The notes beneath the pieces are model-generated. The model saw only the letters and a list, made by a program, of their open reading frames with translations. It was not told where the DNA came from and ran no database searches. Of a stretch of 30,814 bases of DNA, positions 1-9,765 are shown piece by piece (the first letter of the stretch is position 1; the number at the start of each line of letters is the position of its first letter). The stretch lies in assembly GCA_004335835.1 (NCBI GenBank), contig RWJK01000847.1, positions 1 to 30,814 of the forward strand, given 5' to 3'. The DNA comes from Scenedesmus sp. ARA3 (taxonomy: Eukaryota; Chlorophyta; Chlorophyceae; Sphaeropleales; Scenedesmaceae). A program made the position numbers and the translations under genes.

Positions 1-512
1 CGTGCGCACGCGGTATGCTCAGCTGCAGGACTGGTACGCAGCTCAAGCAGCAGCAGCGGACGAGGCAGCAGCAGCAGAGGCAGCAGCAGCAGCAGCGGCA
101 GCCACAGCAGTCGCAGCAGCAGGACCCATTCAGTTCAGTGATGGCCTGCTGGCAGAGCTATCGGCAGAGCTGGGCGGCGCTGCGGCGCCAGACATGGCAG
201 CAGCAGCAGCAGTACCAGCACCAGAGGCAGGCATGAAGGCAGCAGTCAGCCTGGCGCTGGTTAGCATCAGCGTTGCTGCCGGCAGCTCTGGGATGTCCCT
301 TGGTGGCAGCGGCAGCAGCATGCGGCGCTCACTGAGCCTTGGCGAGCCGCTGCTGCTGCTGGGCGCAGACTGCAGCGCTGGCAGCTGCAGCGGTGCTGAC
401 GAGCCAGCTGGGCCTGGCTGCGCAGGCGTGCCTACTGCTGCAGCGCCGCCTGCTGAGCAGGCCAGCGCTGACTGGCTGCTGGCTGGCCTGCCTGCCATGA
501 GCTGCAGGACAT

Positions 513-556
<44 letters not shown>

Positions 557-778
557 GGCTCAGTGGATGCGCCGGTCACACCAGTCATCTCTGCACCCGC
601 ATCGCGTGCACCATCCACACGCTGCAGCAGTGACGACGCTGGTGATGGCATCAAGCAGCAGCAGCAGCAGCAGCAGCGGCAGCGCATTGCGCGCAAGGGC
701 GGTTTGCTGAGGCGTGCTGCTGGTGCTGCAGCCGGCTGCGTGCTGATCAAGGTGCTGCTGCGCTCACGCGGCTGCTGA
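1..778 (+). CDS. C-terminal part of a low-complexity Ala/Ser/Gln-rich protein (5' end outside window)
   Basis: The reading frame is open from the window edge and stops at 776-778 (TGA). About 258 residues are visible, none in a domain I recognise. It starts with a short charged stretch (YAQLQDWYAAQAAAADE) and then a long Ala-rich segment. A Ser run (about residues 170-183) and a Gln run (about 219-225) follow. It ends with a basic/hydrophobic tail (RIARKGGLLRRAAGAAAG, then CVLIKVLLRSRGC). The Ala, Ser and Gln runs are all CAG-type triplet repeats read in different phases. Between the runs the sequence is varied and coding-like (for example MSLGGSGSSMRRSLSLGEP), and the downstream T/G-rich sequence with a TGTAA at 1337-1341 fits a 3' UTR on this strand. 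Function unknown. The opposite strand is also open here, so the strand call rests on the T/G skew and the TGTAA. It could also be the last exon of a much larger protein. Confidence 0.5.
513..677 (+). repeat. CAG-type trinucleotide runs inside coding sequence
   Basis: Two uninterrupted CAG-type tracts lie in the first gene: about 513-550 (read as AGC, poly-Ser) and about 654-677 (read as CAG, poly-Gln). A third, interrupted tract at 45-120 reads as GCA (poly-Ala). Confidence 0.85.
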
Positions 779-939
779 GCTGGCGCATGATGATGGCTGG
801 CTGGTTTAATGTGTGGCTGACTGGCTGGCTGGTTTGAAAAGCTGGCAGGAAAGGCAGCAGCCACTGGCTTGATTGCTTGTGGCTCAATGCTGCTATCCTG
901 AACTCAATTGCACTGCAGAGAGCCATGAGTGGTAGCTTG

Positions 940-1310
940 CTCGTTGTGTTTGATTCAGCAGCACGAAGTGGATTGGATGGGGGATAGGGGTCGGGTTGGC
1001 AGGCCGTGTGTGGTAGCGCGCTTGTTGGCTGTGTTTGGTTCAACTGGTTTGTATGGGGGTTAGGGGCCCGGTTGGTAGGCCGTGGGTGGTAGCGCGCTTG
1101 ATAGCTGTGTTTGATTCAGCAGCATGAAGTGAGTTGGATGGGGGGTAGGGGCCCGGTTGGCAGGCCATGGGTGGTGGCGCGCTTGTTGGCTGTGTTCCAT
1201 TCAGCAGCATGAAGTGGATTGGATGGGGGTAGGGGCCCGGTTGGCAGGCCATGGGTGGTAACGCGCTTGTTGGTTGTGTTTGATTCGGCAGCACGAAGTA
1301 GATTGGATGC
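940..1310. repeat. Imperfect ~84-bp minisatellite, about four units
   Basis: The core GGTTGGCAGGCC (or GGTTGGTAGGCC) recurs at 994, 1070, 1155 and 1239, so the spacings are 76, 85 and 84 bp. Each unit also carries a GTAGCGCGCTTGTTGGCTG-like block, a GATTCAGCAGCAYGAAGT-like block and a GGATGGGGG block. Units 3 and 4 are the most alike. The second unit has a local replacement around 1040-1055 and is shorter. Confidence 0.85.
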
Positions 1311-1336
1311 AGGTCTGCGCGCCGATAGGGTCTTGG

Positions 1337-1341
1337 TGTAA
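1337..1341 (+). terminator. Candidate TGTAA polyadenylation signal for gene 1
   Basis: TGTAA is the usual polyadenylation signal in green algae. This one lies about 560 nt after the stop at 778, at the end of the T/G-rich stretch that includes the minisatellite. Cleavage would be expected 10-20 nt further on. Confidence 0.4.
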
Positions 1342-1780
1342 TTTACTGGTCAGGCCTAAGTGGTAACATGATGAAACTGAGAGGAGATGGAGATTGTTGG
1401 TGAAACTCTCACTCATGATGCGTTCAATCATAGAGATCTCGGCCCACACAAAGCGTGTCCTTGTACTTGTCTTGACTAGCTCAATACATCAAATGCGCAA
1501 GCTGCTGCTGATGCGTGTTTGTGACTTGGCTCACCGGTGAGGTACCTACCTGGCAGCCAAACCTCGGACTGTTCCGTGAACAGTTACAGCCACCTCCGGC
1601 ACGTCCAGTCAGACTATCAAGCTATCGCCTAGCACGTGCAATACTGGTTATAATAATCGTCCATCAAGGGTCTGCGGATACAAACGCTAGCCAATCGTGC
1701 GAATGATTACTGCAGTCTGACAGCATTTCGGAGTTGCGATTCCAGTTTTTGTTGCTCATTGCCGACCTCCAAACATTGAC

Positions 1781-2083
1781 ATGCACCTGCGAGTTTTAGT
1801 TGTGCTGGTTCTGGCAGCATCTGCTGTGCAGCTGATTGCAGTAGCAGGCGCAGCAGCAGCAGCAGCAGCAGACGTTCCCCAGCTTACAGCTATGGAACAG
1901 CCACATCTCGCCAACGGGCGCAAGCTGCTGCAGCCCTTTACTCTGGGGCTTCCACCCATCACTCGCGCATCAGACTGCGCCGGCAGCATCAGCGAAAATC
2001 GCATTGCTTATGGTGGCGCTGGCTGCTTCAACAGCAGGGTGAAGCAAGATTCAAGGGACAACAAGATGATGGGCGGCGACTGA
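1781..2083 (+). CDS. Small predicted secreted protein, 100 residues
   Basis: ATG at 1781, stop TGA at 2081-2083. Residues 1-23 form a clear signal peptide (MHLRVLVVLVLAASAVQLIA). An Ala run encoded by GCA repeats follows (about 24-30), and then a mature part with NGRKLLQPFTLG. The RKLLQ motif a short way after a signal peptide is common in secreted proteins of volvocine and related algae. Two cysteines lie in the last 35 residues. No domain recognised; extracellular or secretory-pathway location is inferred. In an alternative model a 5' splice site at about 2039 (GTGAAG) joins to 2237, adding a Cys-rich frame that stops at 2590 (CQPLYMNDASNSIC region); its 3' splice site lacks a pyrimidine tract, so I prefer the single exon. 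The gene is moderately supported; its function is unknown. Confidence 0.55.
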   Translation: MHLRVLVVLVLAASAVQLIAVAGAAAAAAADVPQLTAMEQPHLANGRKLLQPFTLGLPPITRASDCAGSISENRIAYGGAGCFNSRVKQDSRDNKMMGGD

Positions 2084-5000
2084 TGCAAGTGCCAAAGGCC
2101 CTGCATGCCAGAAGCAGAACCTATGCTATGAAAGCAGTGGCTGTTTGAAATCCCATTTGGTCAATGAGGGGTTGGAAAAGCACACAGCTAGTATTGCCGC
2201 CCTTTCCCCAGTTCTTAAACAGATATTACGGTGTACTGTCAGAGGGTAGAGCCGGGCTGTCAGCTCACCAGGCTGGCAGACTGTCAGCCACTCTACATGA
2301 ATGATGCCAGCAACAGCATCTGCCAGGCGATGCGTGATTGGCAGCTATGTGTGTTCACGTGCATTCAGTTTGAGCGTGGTGGCAGCCATACCATATCAGA
2401 AGGCAGCACGTGCGGCAGCTTGCAGCAGCACGTGGCGCAGCCGAGCAGCGCTGCTACCTGCCAGGGCAGAGTGCTCTGTGTAGACAGCACATGTGGAATG
2501 GCTGTATATTTCTACTATCGTGCACATGCGGTAAAGGCAGCCTGTGCCTGCAGGTGCCTCTTGGCAGGTGTTGACACAAGGTGTGTTTGATGTTGGGTTT
2601 AAGTTGATGCTGTTGCCAGCACAGCTGGAGTGCGCAGCAGCTGTGTGGTGCTGTACAAAAGATGTTGCCTTGATGGTGAATACAGCCGATGCTTTTTGCG
2701 CATTGGTCACAATGTATCGCAAGCTGTCGATGAAGCGAGTTTATTCAGAGAGCGGTTTGACCAGTGAAGGTGCTGGTGCTGTGGTGCGGTTGCGTGGCAT
2801 TGCTGTGATGGGGCTGAGCAGCATGTTTGCACATGTACACCTGGCTTTGGTCACAAGTTATAGCAGCGTGCAGGGGCGTGCTGAGTCACGCAGCTCAATG
2901 ATGTACAATACTTTCCCGCTGCAGTGCTACATGCACATGGTGCTGGGTGAAAGGAGAAGTCGCATGGCGTGATCCCATGAGTTACAGTTGCCTTCCCTCT
3001 GGCAATTGCAAGCACACCGGTGCCATGCGCCGTATGTACCCACTGCACCCATTCTGCGCAGACAACCTGCAAGAGCCTGCAGCAGCATGCACAAAGCTTA
3101 AGCGCTCCATGCGCAGCATGCCGAACACGTATCAGGAGCTCCCTTGCATGCACGCAGGCAGTGCTGCTGTGTCTTGTCACTTTATAACACACCATGGAAC
3201 CAGAATTTGGGTGAGCACAGGGCCAAGATCTCGCCCAACATACAAATGTCATGGATGTCACATCTCACCAAAGCACCACAGTCATCAGCATTAGTCATAA
3301 TTCAATTCTCAGCAGAGCTCACCAGGCAAATGGCCCAGGATCTGTTCTTGGTACTAAACAGAACGGCTTGCCAGCAGCAAGCCAGGCAGGCAAAGGCAGG
3401 CTGTCAGGTATCGCAGCAAAGAGCAGGCACAACACTGCGCCATACAACAAGCTATGCTGACCTGCTCAACAACAAACCCTCTGCATATGCCCAGAAAGCC
3501 CACAGTGTTTCTGTTGGCCAATTTAGTCGACAGCTCACAGCCACCACGATGATCCACAGACCAACCCATCCATGCTGCAGGCATAGCACTCCTAACAAGT
3601 ACAACTGGCAAGCACACCTCACAAGCCCCTTCACAGAGCGCAGCAGTACATTGATTGTTCGCTGACGGAAACACCCTGCACAAAATGGCGCAGTGCATGC
3701 CAATGCAACAAGTTCCTTTCATCTAAGAACCTTCGACAGCTGCACAGCAACAGCACGCTCACACCTGCATCACACACAGCAAGCTTGCAGGCCACGCTGT
3801 GCAGCAGCAGCCAATGCCAACACCAAAGAAAACCAAGCAGCGCCATTGCTGCTGCCTGCATTCACGGCTCTAGACGCATGCATGTTGAACACATCGCACG
3901 ACCAAAAATGCCCATCTCTACAATCAAGCTCTTGTCATGACGTGTTGCCAGCGAGCCGCTTGGTTCTTGGCACGAACCCACCATGCTGCGTCAACCGCAG
4001 CCAGATATATAGCAGCAGCTTGGCACGTACACCACACAGTGGCACCACAGCACCACACCCACCCAGAAAGCCCTGTCGCCGCTCAGCCATCTCTCATTGC
4101 CTGTGCGTGCGGCCTCTGCCACCCAGCAAAGCCAACAGGCACCCACAGAACAAACACGCTGTGTCAGCAGCTCTGCCCATCAACTCCCACGCGCACAAGC
4201 TGCATGTGCACACGGAGAGAGAAGCAGTAATATACAGGCGTCAGCACAAGCCACACGGACGCAGTGTGACGCGTCCCACCGTCAAACAGGAGGCAGCATA
4301 ACCTCCCAATCTGGCACACGAAGCAAGCACCAACAGGCAAAAGCACAGCGGGCAAGAACCCACACGAAACCTGACAGCCATGGTGCAGCACTAACTCTGG
4401 CAAAAAAGGGGGTTCATAAGACCCTGCTACATGCACGTCAGGCAGGAAAAAAGAACCGCTGCTCCCCTCAACGTCTTCTTCTGTTGTGGCGCATGCATGT
4501 ACAGGTGACGCCCTGCAGACGCGCAGGGGCGGGAAAGGCTTCAGGCCATAGGCAGAGCATGGCCAGGCCCTGGCTAGCTACAGACAAAGAATGACTGAGC
4601 ACCATCTGCATTATCCACAAACACCCGCGCCATCCTGGTGCCGTGTTATGCCGCATGAGCCAGCGTGGAAGGTCAGCACACAAAGCAACAATAAACTGCA
4701 GGGCGTCTCATCCGCTGCTAAATATGCGTCCAAGGCATGACTGGTGTTGAGTCAGCTTCATGCAGCAGCAGGCGTGCAGTGGGGCGAGCTGCAGCATGAT
4801 TCAGGCACGGCCAGGAAGCGCTGTGCTTGCTTTGACTGCTTCTGCCACAAACTCGCTTGCCACAAGCGCTTCACGTTGCCCACAGCAAGCGTGCAGATAG
4901 TAAACAGCAACACCCAGATGTCTGGAGACAATGACCTCAACCTGTACACAACCCCAAAAGGCAGTCACTGCACAGAAGCATGCGTGAACACACTTTCTGC

Positions 5001-5404
5001 GCAGCCCTCCTGCCGAGCACACTCTCCAAGAGCAGCGGTTTCCCTGCTTCTGCTCAACCTCTCCCACGTTCCAAGCAGCACAAAGTTTGCCCCACCCCAC
5101 AACTCATGCCAAGACTATCAAGCCGTATGCTCAAGCAGTCTGCTGCCAAGCAATACCACGCAACAAGCTCCAACCAACCAAATCAAACCCGCAAGACCAT
5201 ACACCAGCAGCGCACTGAAACAGCACACCTTGCATGCCAGCCCAACAGCAGGTGTGAGTCCGCACACTGCTACGCTGTGGCCTCAGCTCAGGTGTCTGTG
5301 GAAACACAGCACGCGAGGTGTAGCGCTGCAGCACTAACAAGGATGCCCACGCCGCAAACAAGGTAAGCCGACTGCTGTCTGCTGCAGCTTGCAGCGCAGC
5401 AGCC
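2084..5404. other. Long non-coding interval between convergent genes; two 3' UTR-like halves
   Basis: No frame in this 3.3 kb shows a recognisable domain, and the open frames are arginine/cysteine/histidine-rich shadows. Composition splits it in two. From 2084 to about 2960 the + strand is T/G-rich; from about 2980 to 5404 it is C/A-rich, so the minus strand is T/G-rich. T/G-richness marks the sense strand of introns and 3' regions elsewhere in the window. I therefore read it as two converging 3' UTRs, the minus-strand one about 2.4 kb long. Confidence 0.45.
2982..2986 (-). terminator. Candidate TGTAA polyadenylation signal for the HAD gene
   Basis: TTACA on the + strand reads TGTAA on the minus strand. 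It sits at the point where the T/G-rich strand switches (about 2960-2980), as expected for the 3' end of a very long minus-strand 3' UTR starting at 5404. Confidence 0.35.
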
Positions 5405-6300
5405 TCACTCCTCTTCCTCATCATCTGCTGCAGGACCCAGCAGCACCCGCCTTGCGACCTGATCAAAGCTGTGCACATCAACACCCCACAGCCACGCTGC
5501 CACGCCAGCATCCCTAGCGCCCCACACGTCATTCCTCCTGTCATCTCCCACATGCACAACCTCACTCGGCCTCAGCCTCAGCTGCTGCAGCGCTGATTCA
5601 AATATAACAGGGTTTGGCTTCTCCACACCGACCTCTGCAGACACCACCACAGCATCAAACAAGCTATCCACATTCAGCGCAGCGAGGATGGGCCGCAGCC
5701 GCGTGTCGAAGTTACTAACCACTGCGAGCCTCACGCCAGCTGCACGAAGCTTGCTCAGCGCCTGCACTGCACCAGGTGCAAGCTCCCAAGCCTCTGGCTG
5801 CTCATAGTACTCATATACTTCCTCGAATAGCGCCTCGCTGCAGCAGCCTGTGGATTGCTGCACAATGAAGCGCCAGAAGGGCCGGCCATCGCCCACGTAG
5901 CGCAGCGGGGACTGGCCCCAGGGCGTGTTGTAGGCGCTGAGGATGGGGACAGCAGCAGGGGCGGGCGCGCAGCAACAACAGAAAGAACAGAAGGAGTCAG
6001 ATGCAATGCGTGCTCACATGAGCATTCATAGCGGGACAGAAGCCTTTGCCACAGCTGCGGGTGCTGCAGGCCACTGCTGCTTGCCGACCGCACAGCTGCC
6101 AGGCGGCACCTCCATTGCAGGGAGCAGCAAATCTGCAGGGCCGCTGACAAGACGCAGTTGCAGGAAGCAGCGTAGCTGCTGCTCCTGCTGCTGCTGTACA
6201 AGCCAATGTAAAGTTGCAGTTGCAAGAACCAGCCTGGCTGCTGCTGCTGCTGCTGCCGCCGTTCAAGCCCCTGACAAGTTTCGGTTGCAGGAACCAGCCT

Positions 6301-6334
<34 letters not shown>

Positions 6335-6403
6335 CCTGCTGCTGCTGCAGCAGGAACACAGACAACAAGCGCTTGCACAAAAGCAGCCTGGCTACGCTTG
6401 TCA

Positions 6404-6470
<67 letters not shown>

Positions 6471-7079
6471 GCCGCACCTCCTGAAGCGCTGCAGCACCTC
6501 CTGTTCCGACAGGTCCACGCCATATTTGCTAGCATAGCGCAGGTACACGTCAGCGGTGCGCTCTGAGGGTACCAGCAGAGTGCCTGCAGCATCCACCAGC
6601 ACTGCCTTGTAGGCAGGCCGGCTCAGGCTGAGCCAGCTGCGCGGCATTGCTGCTGCAGCGACCTGCAGGACAGGAAGATAGTAGGTGCATCGCGCGACAA
6701 CGTTGGTGACGGCAAGCCTAGAAAGTGGCAAAGCATGATGCAGGATTGGGTGGACGATCATGTGTGTTGAGTGGATGGGATGCTTCCACACAGGCGGCGT
6801 CCCAGTGTTGACACCCAGCCTAGCTGCTGCTGTGGGAATGCACTGCACGCACTGCAATTGCGGGGCAACGAAACTGATAGCATCCGATATACTCTTATGC
6901 TCGCTGTTGCGCACCTGCTGCAACTGTAAGGGCTGGGCAGTGCTATGCAGCGCCCTGGAGTGCTGCTGCTGTTGGAGCTTCCCATTCAGCACACCCATCA
7001 AGCGCGCCGTGACTGGCAGTGTATGCTGCGCTAAGCTCGGAAAGCCAAGGAATGATTGCGCCAGGCTATGCAGCGCCAT
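5405..7079 (-). CDS. HAD-superfamily hydrolase, HDHD3/plant At2g41250-like, probably organelle-targeted
   Basis: Three exons on the minus strand: 7079-6915, 6662-6478 and 5936-5405; 882 nt, 293 residues. All borders are GT-AG and phases match (0, then 2). The first junction gives LQLQQ-VAAAAMPRSW, the second FR-S-AYNTPWGQ. Residues 1-60 look like a transit peptide (basic, Ser/Ala/Gln-rich). Catalytic-core motifs: I, VLVDAAGTL (Asp79); FWRFIVQQSTGC cap region; II, AVVSNFDTRLRP (Ser of VSN); III, Lys in GVEKPNPVIF; IV, VHVGDDRRNDVWGA. The order and the GDGRPFW and CWLWG-like segments match plant HDHD3-type proteins. The motif I second Asp, normally the general acid, is Ala, so activity may be weak or altered. 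A minimal form could start at Met61 (6647). The second intron (541 nt) is filled with triplet repeats. Substrate unknown. Confidence 0.85.
6407..6461. repeat. (GCT)n run, about 18 units, in HAD intron 2
   Basis: Uninterrupted GCT/CTG triplets on the + strand (CAG on the gene's sense strand), broken by a single CTA near 6459. It lies about 15 nt inside the 5' splice site. Shorter CTG clusters at 6239-6255 and 6303-6352 are in the same intron. Confidence 0.9.
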
Positions 7080-7453
7080 CTCTCCCTTGATTAGCGATCG
7101 CTACAACAAGCTACGTGTATCAGGCTTCACGTGCCGTGCGACGCTTAGCAGTCTCAAAACCAAGCCATTTTTGCTTCCCTTCAACCTGTTCCAGCGCTCA
7201 TGGATCTGGCGCGACCGTTTCACGGAGTGGGCTGTGTCAGCACCGGTCTTCAGACCTGCACCGCAGCGTAACGCTGAACAGGCCTGTTAATCCTTGATGA
7301 CTTTGTTTGCATCACATAGCTCTTTCAGAAAGGGCTTTTACACATTTCAAAAGTTGCCCGCGCGATTTTCTGTCACCTGTGGCCATAGTGACCCAGCTTG
7401 CTGCACACATCTGGATTCCTTTCTCACCGTTCTGTGGCTGTATTAGCAGTACA
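7080..7453. promoter_or_regulatory. Divergent promoter region shared by the HAD gene (-) and the Rieske-fold gene (+)
   Basis: 374 bp separate the two predicted start codons, which face away from each other. No coding sequence is seen. It contains the palindrome GCGATCGC at 7094-7101. I cannot assign TATA boxes or transcription starts with confidence. The 5' UTRs must also fit in this space, so it is compact. Confidence 0.5.
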
Positions 7454-8941
7454 ATGATGCTTAAATGTTCAGCAGGAGCCAATGTGAGCTGCAGCAGGAG
7501 GCCATTTAGCAGCAGCACCACACCGCCAGTGATCAGCAGACTGGTGGTGTGCAAAGCAGGTGGCGCTGGCGGCTTTGGAAAGAGGTAAAACATGCAGCCT
7601 TGTAATCTCAGTGCCTTGCACAAGGGTTATGTTGCACTTGTTCTCAAATTACGCAAACATGTGGTTCTGTCTATGGCTGCACATCAGTTTGCACATTCAG
7701 ACTTTGCTCCTTGACATGCTGCCTTCTGTTTGCAGCAACAAGAAGAAGGTTTCAACAGAAGGTGGCATGGTCATTCCAGAAGATGGAAAGCGCGTGAAGA
7801 AGAGCTACCTGGCAGACAGCGATAGCAAAGCAGCCAGCAAAGCAGCAGCAGATGGCGCCCCACCAGGCTTCCCTAATGGTGCGGACATCCTGCTTCAGTT
7901 TCCTTGCAACAGCTGCACTGCCAGCAGCTGAAGTCGCTGATGATGACCACCCCGCCAACTTAATTGCTTATGAAATTGCTGTTCTTAGCATCAGGCTGAC
8001 ATTGTCCAGGATGTGTGCTGGTGCCAGCAGCTCTTATTTCTGTGAGCGCAGCAGTTGCATGGCAGCTGGCAAGGTATCTTCTAGAGAGCAGCCTTCAGCT
8101 TGAGCAATAAATGCAGTTTTGTGTCCCTTACTGCTACAACTAAATGCAACTGTTGCTGCTGCTGCAGACTGGATAGACCTGAAGCTGAAGGCATCTGATG
8201 TGCCGTTTGGCAAGAACACCAAGACCGTAGAGCTGGCGGCCGGCAAGGTTCTGATGCTGTACAAGTTTGAGAACATGGTGCGAAGCTGTGCTGCTTGCTG
8301 CTGTGCTGATGTCACATGGCGCTGTACTTGCTGCTTGTCAATGTTCGGGGTGGAGATGGTGCTGGCAATGGCATGTGTTAGCAGTGCTCAAATTGGAGCG
8401 CACAGCTTGCAGGAGTGCTAGCAGCATCAGGTGCCACCTTTGTAGCTGCTGCGCAATCAAGCAGGCACCTTGGTTGTCGCCGCTCTGCCCTGTTTGCTGC
8501 TTGCTGCTGGCCACTGCCGCAGGTGTTTGTGTCTGACGCCAACAGCACAGCGTACCAGTACCCGATGGTGGATGCCAAGGTGTTCAGGGACAGCAGCGGC
8601 GCGATTGCAGCAGAGGTGCCGCTGGTGAGTGTGCTTGCAGGAAACAGCTTGCAGGCAACCCTGACTAAGCAGCTGAACATGCCACACACGAGCCTTCACG
8701 GAAGCATAACACAAGTCCTGACAGCGGCAGCCAGGTGCAGCATGCATGACCGCTAGTCCGCTTGCTGTTGGGAGGATGGTGAATGGGTTGGGTGCTGCAT
8801 CTCAGAGCACAACTGCTATGCCAAGTCAGATGAGGCGCTGAACGCGCACTGTTTCGAAGCACAGGAGCTTGGTGCTCAGCGCTGATCGAGCAACTTGGTC
8901 AGCAGCGTTTGCTTGAAGTTGATGTGATGGATAGACGCCTG

Positions 8942-8986
<45 letters not shown>

Positions 8987-9444
8987 TGTGTATTTAGGAC
9001 GGCACTATCTACGACCTGGCAACAGGTGAGGACAGCCACACGCATCATGCTGCGTACCACACAGCATGGAAAACTCCATGTTAACAGCACACCATTGATT
9101 GCCTTGCAGCTACGTGCCTGCTGTTGCAACAGTAACCGCTTGCACCATTTGTGAGGGATTTGCCAAGCTTGCACGTCTGTCGCCGTGCATGCAAGTCAGG
9201 CAATCCATGCATTCTGCTTCCATGCCAGCAGCACCAGCTACATGCTTTATTAGCAGCTGCCTTGACACGTGCTGCTGTGGCTGCTGCTGCTGCTGCAGGC
9301 GCTGTGCTCAAGTGGTGCCCCAAGGACACTCCCGTGCGCAGCTTGCTGGGCACACTCAAATCCACAGTGCAGGCCACACCGCTGCAGGTCTACCCTGTGC
9401 ATGTAACACAGGACGGATCCATCTGGACCAAGCTGGTGCTGTGA
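7454..9444 (+). CDS. Chloroplast Rieske-fold protein without cluster ligands, PSB33-like
   Basis: Six exons: 7454-7584, 7736-7878, 8168-8277, 8523-8624, 8998-9025, 9299-9444; 660 nt, 219 residues, all phases consistent. The N-terminus (MMLKCSAGANVSCSRRPFSS to about residue 35) is a typical chloroplast transit peptide, followed by a Gly/Lys-rich linker. The Rieske-like domain runs from DWIDLKLKASDVPFGKNTK (about 92) through VFVSDANSTAYQYPMVDAK and DGTIYDLATG to LKWCPKDTPVRSLLG and the final beta strands. The positions where Rieske proteins carry Cys-X-His pairs are occupied by other residues (SDANSTAY, AEVPLDGTIY), so no 2Fe-2S cluster is expected. Loss of ligands with a WCP..T/N segment after the last loop is what I recall of PSB33, a thylakoid protein tied to photosystem II. 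The C-terminal membrane helix I associate with plant PSB33 is not visible. Exon 5 is only 28 nt. Alternative: another cluster-less chloroplast Rieske protein. Confidence 0.8.
8943..8985. repeat. (CTG)n run, about 14 units, in an intron
   Basis: Uninterrupted CTG triplets in intron 4 of the Rieske-fold gene, ending 12 nt before the 3' splice site at 8997. Confidence 0.9.
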
Positions 9445-9765
9445 GCTGCTGAGGCAGCCCTGGCAGCATCTTGACAAGTACCGTACAAGTACAGTGACTG
9501 CGTGCTGGTGCCGCATGTTATTGCTGATGGAGTAGACAGACGTTGAAGTGAGTTTCTGTGTGCATGTCCAGCTTTTTCATGCTGTGCTGGCGCCGCTGCA
9601 TCTGTTGGCTGGCCAGCCTGGTACACGTGTGGCTGGCTGCCGCCCTGGCATGCTATTGTTATTGCAGCCCAGCAGATGGCAGCTGATCTATGCATTGAAC
9701 TTTGTCACAATCTGTGGTACGGGTCACGGGTTTTCGTCTTGTACCCTACAGACATCAGGCTGTGA

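Larger units (their letters stand above)
779..1780. other. 3' region of gene 1 and upstream region of the small secreted-protein gene
   Basis: No convincing coding sequence. 779-1336 is strongly T/G-rich on the + strand, like the introns and 3' regions of other + genes here. It contains GGCTGGCTGGTT-type repeats and the minisatellite. 1342-1780 is mixed in composition and should hold the promoter and 5' UTR of the gene at 1781. I see no recognisable core promoter element. Confidence 0.5.

Noticed and set aside
130..864. 244-codon minus-strand frame with poly-Cys and poly-Leu
   Set aside because: Poly-Cys/poly-Leu is the antisense reading of CAG repeats; the + strand frame has varied, coding-like sequence between the repeats.
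3693..4301. 202-codon + strand open frame
   Set aside because: Composition follows the C/A-rich strand of a probable antisense 3' UTR (His, Thr, Cys, Pro rich), with no motif and no signal or targeting sequence.
7094..7101. GCGATCGC as a cyanobacterial HIP1 site
   Set aside because: The window is eukaryotic nuclear DNA and the octamer occurs once; chance is enough.
8041..8103. Extra exon of the Rieske-fold gene (CMAAGKVSSREQPSA region)
   Set aside because: The junction 7878 to 8168 already restores phase and the conserved DWIDLKLK sequence; an additional exon is not needed.
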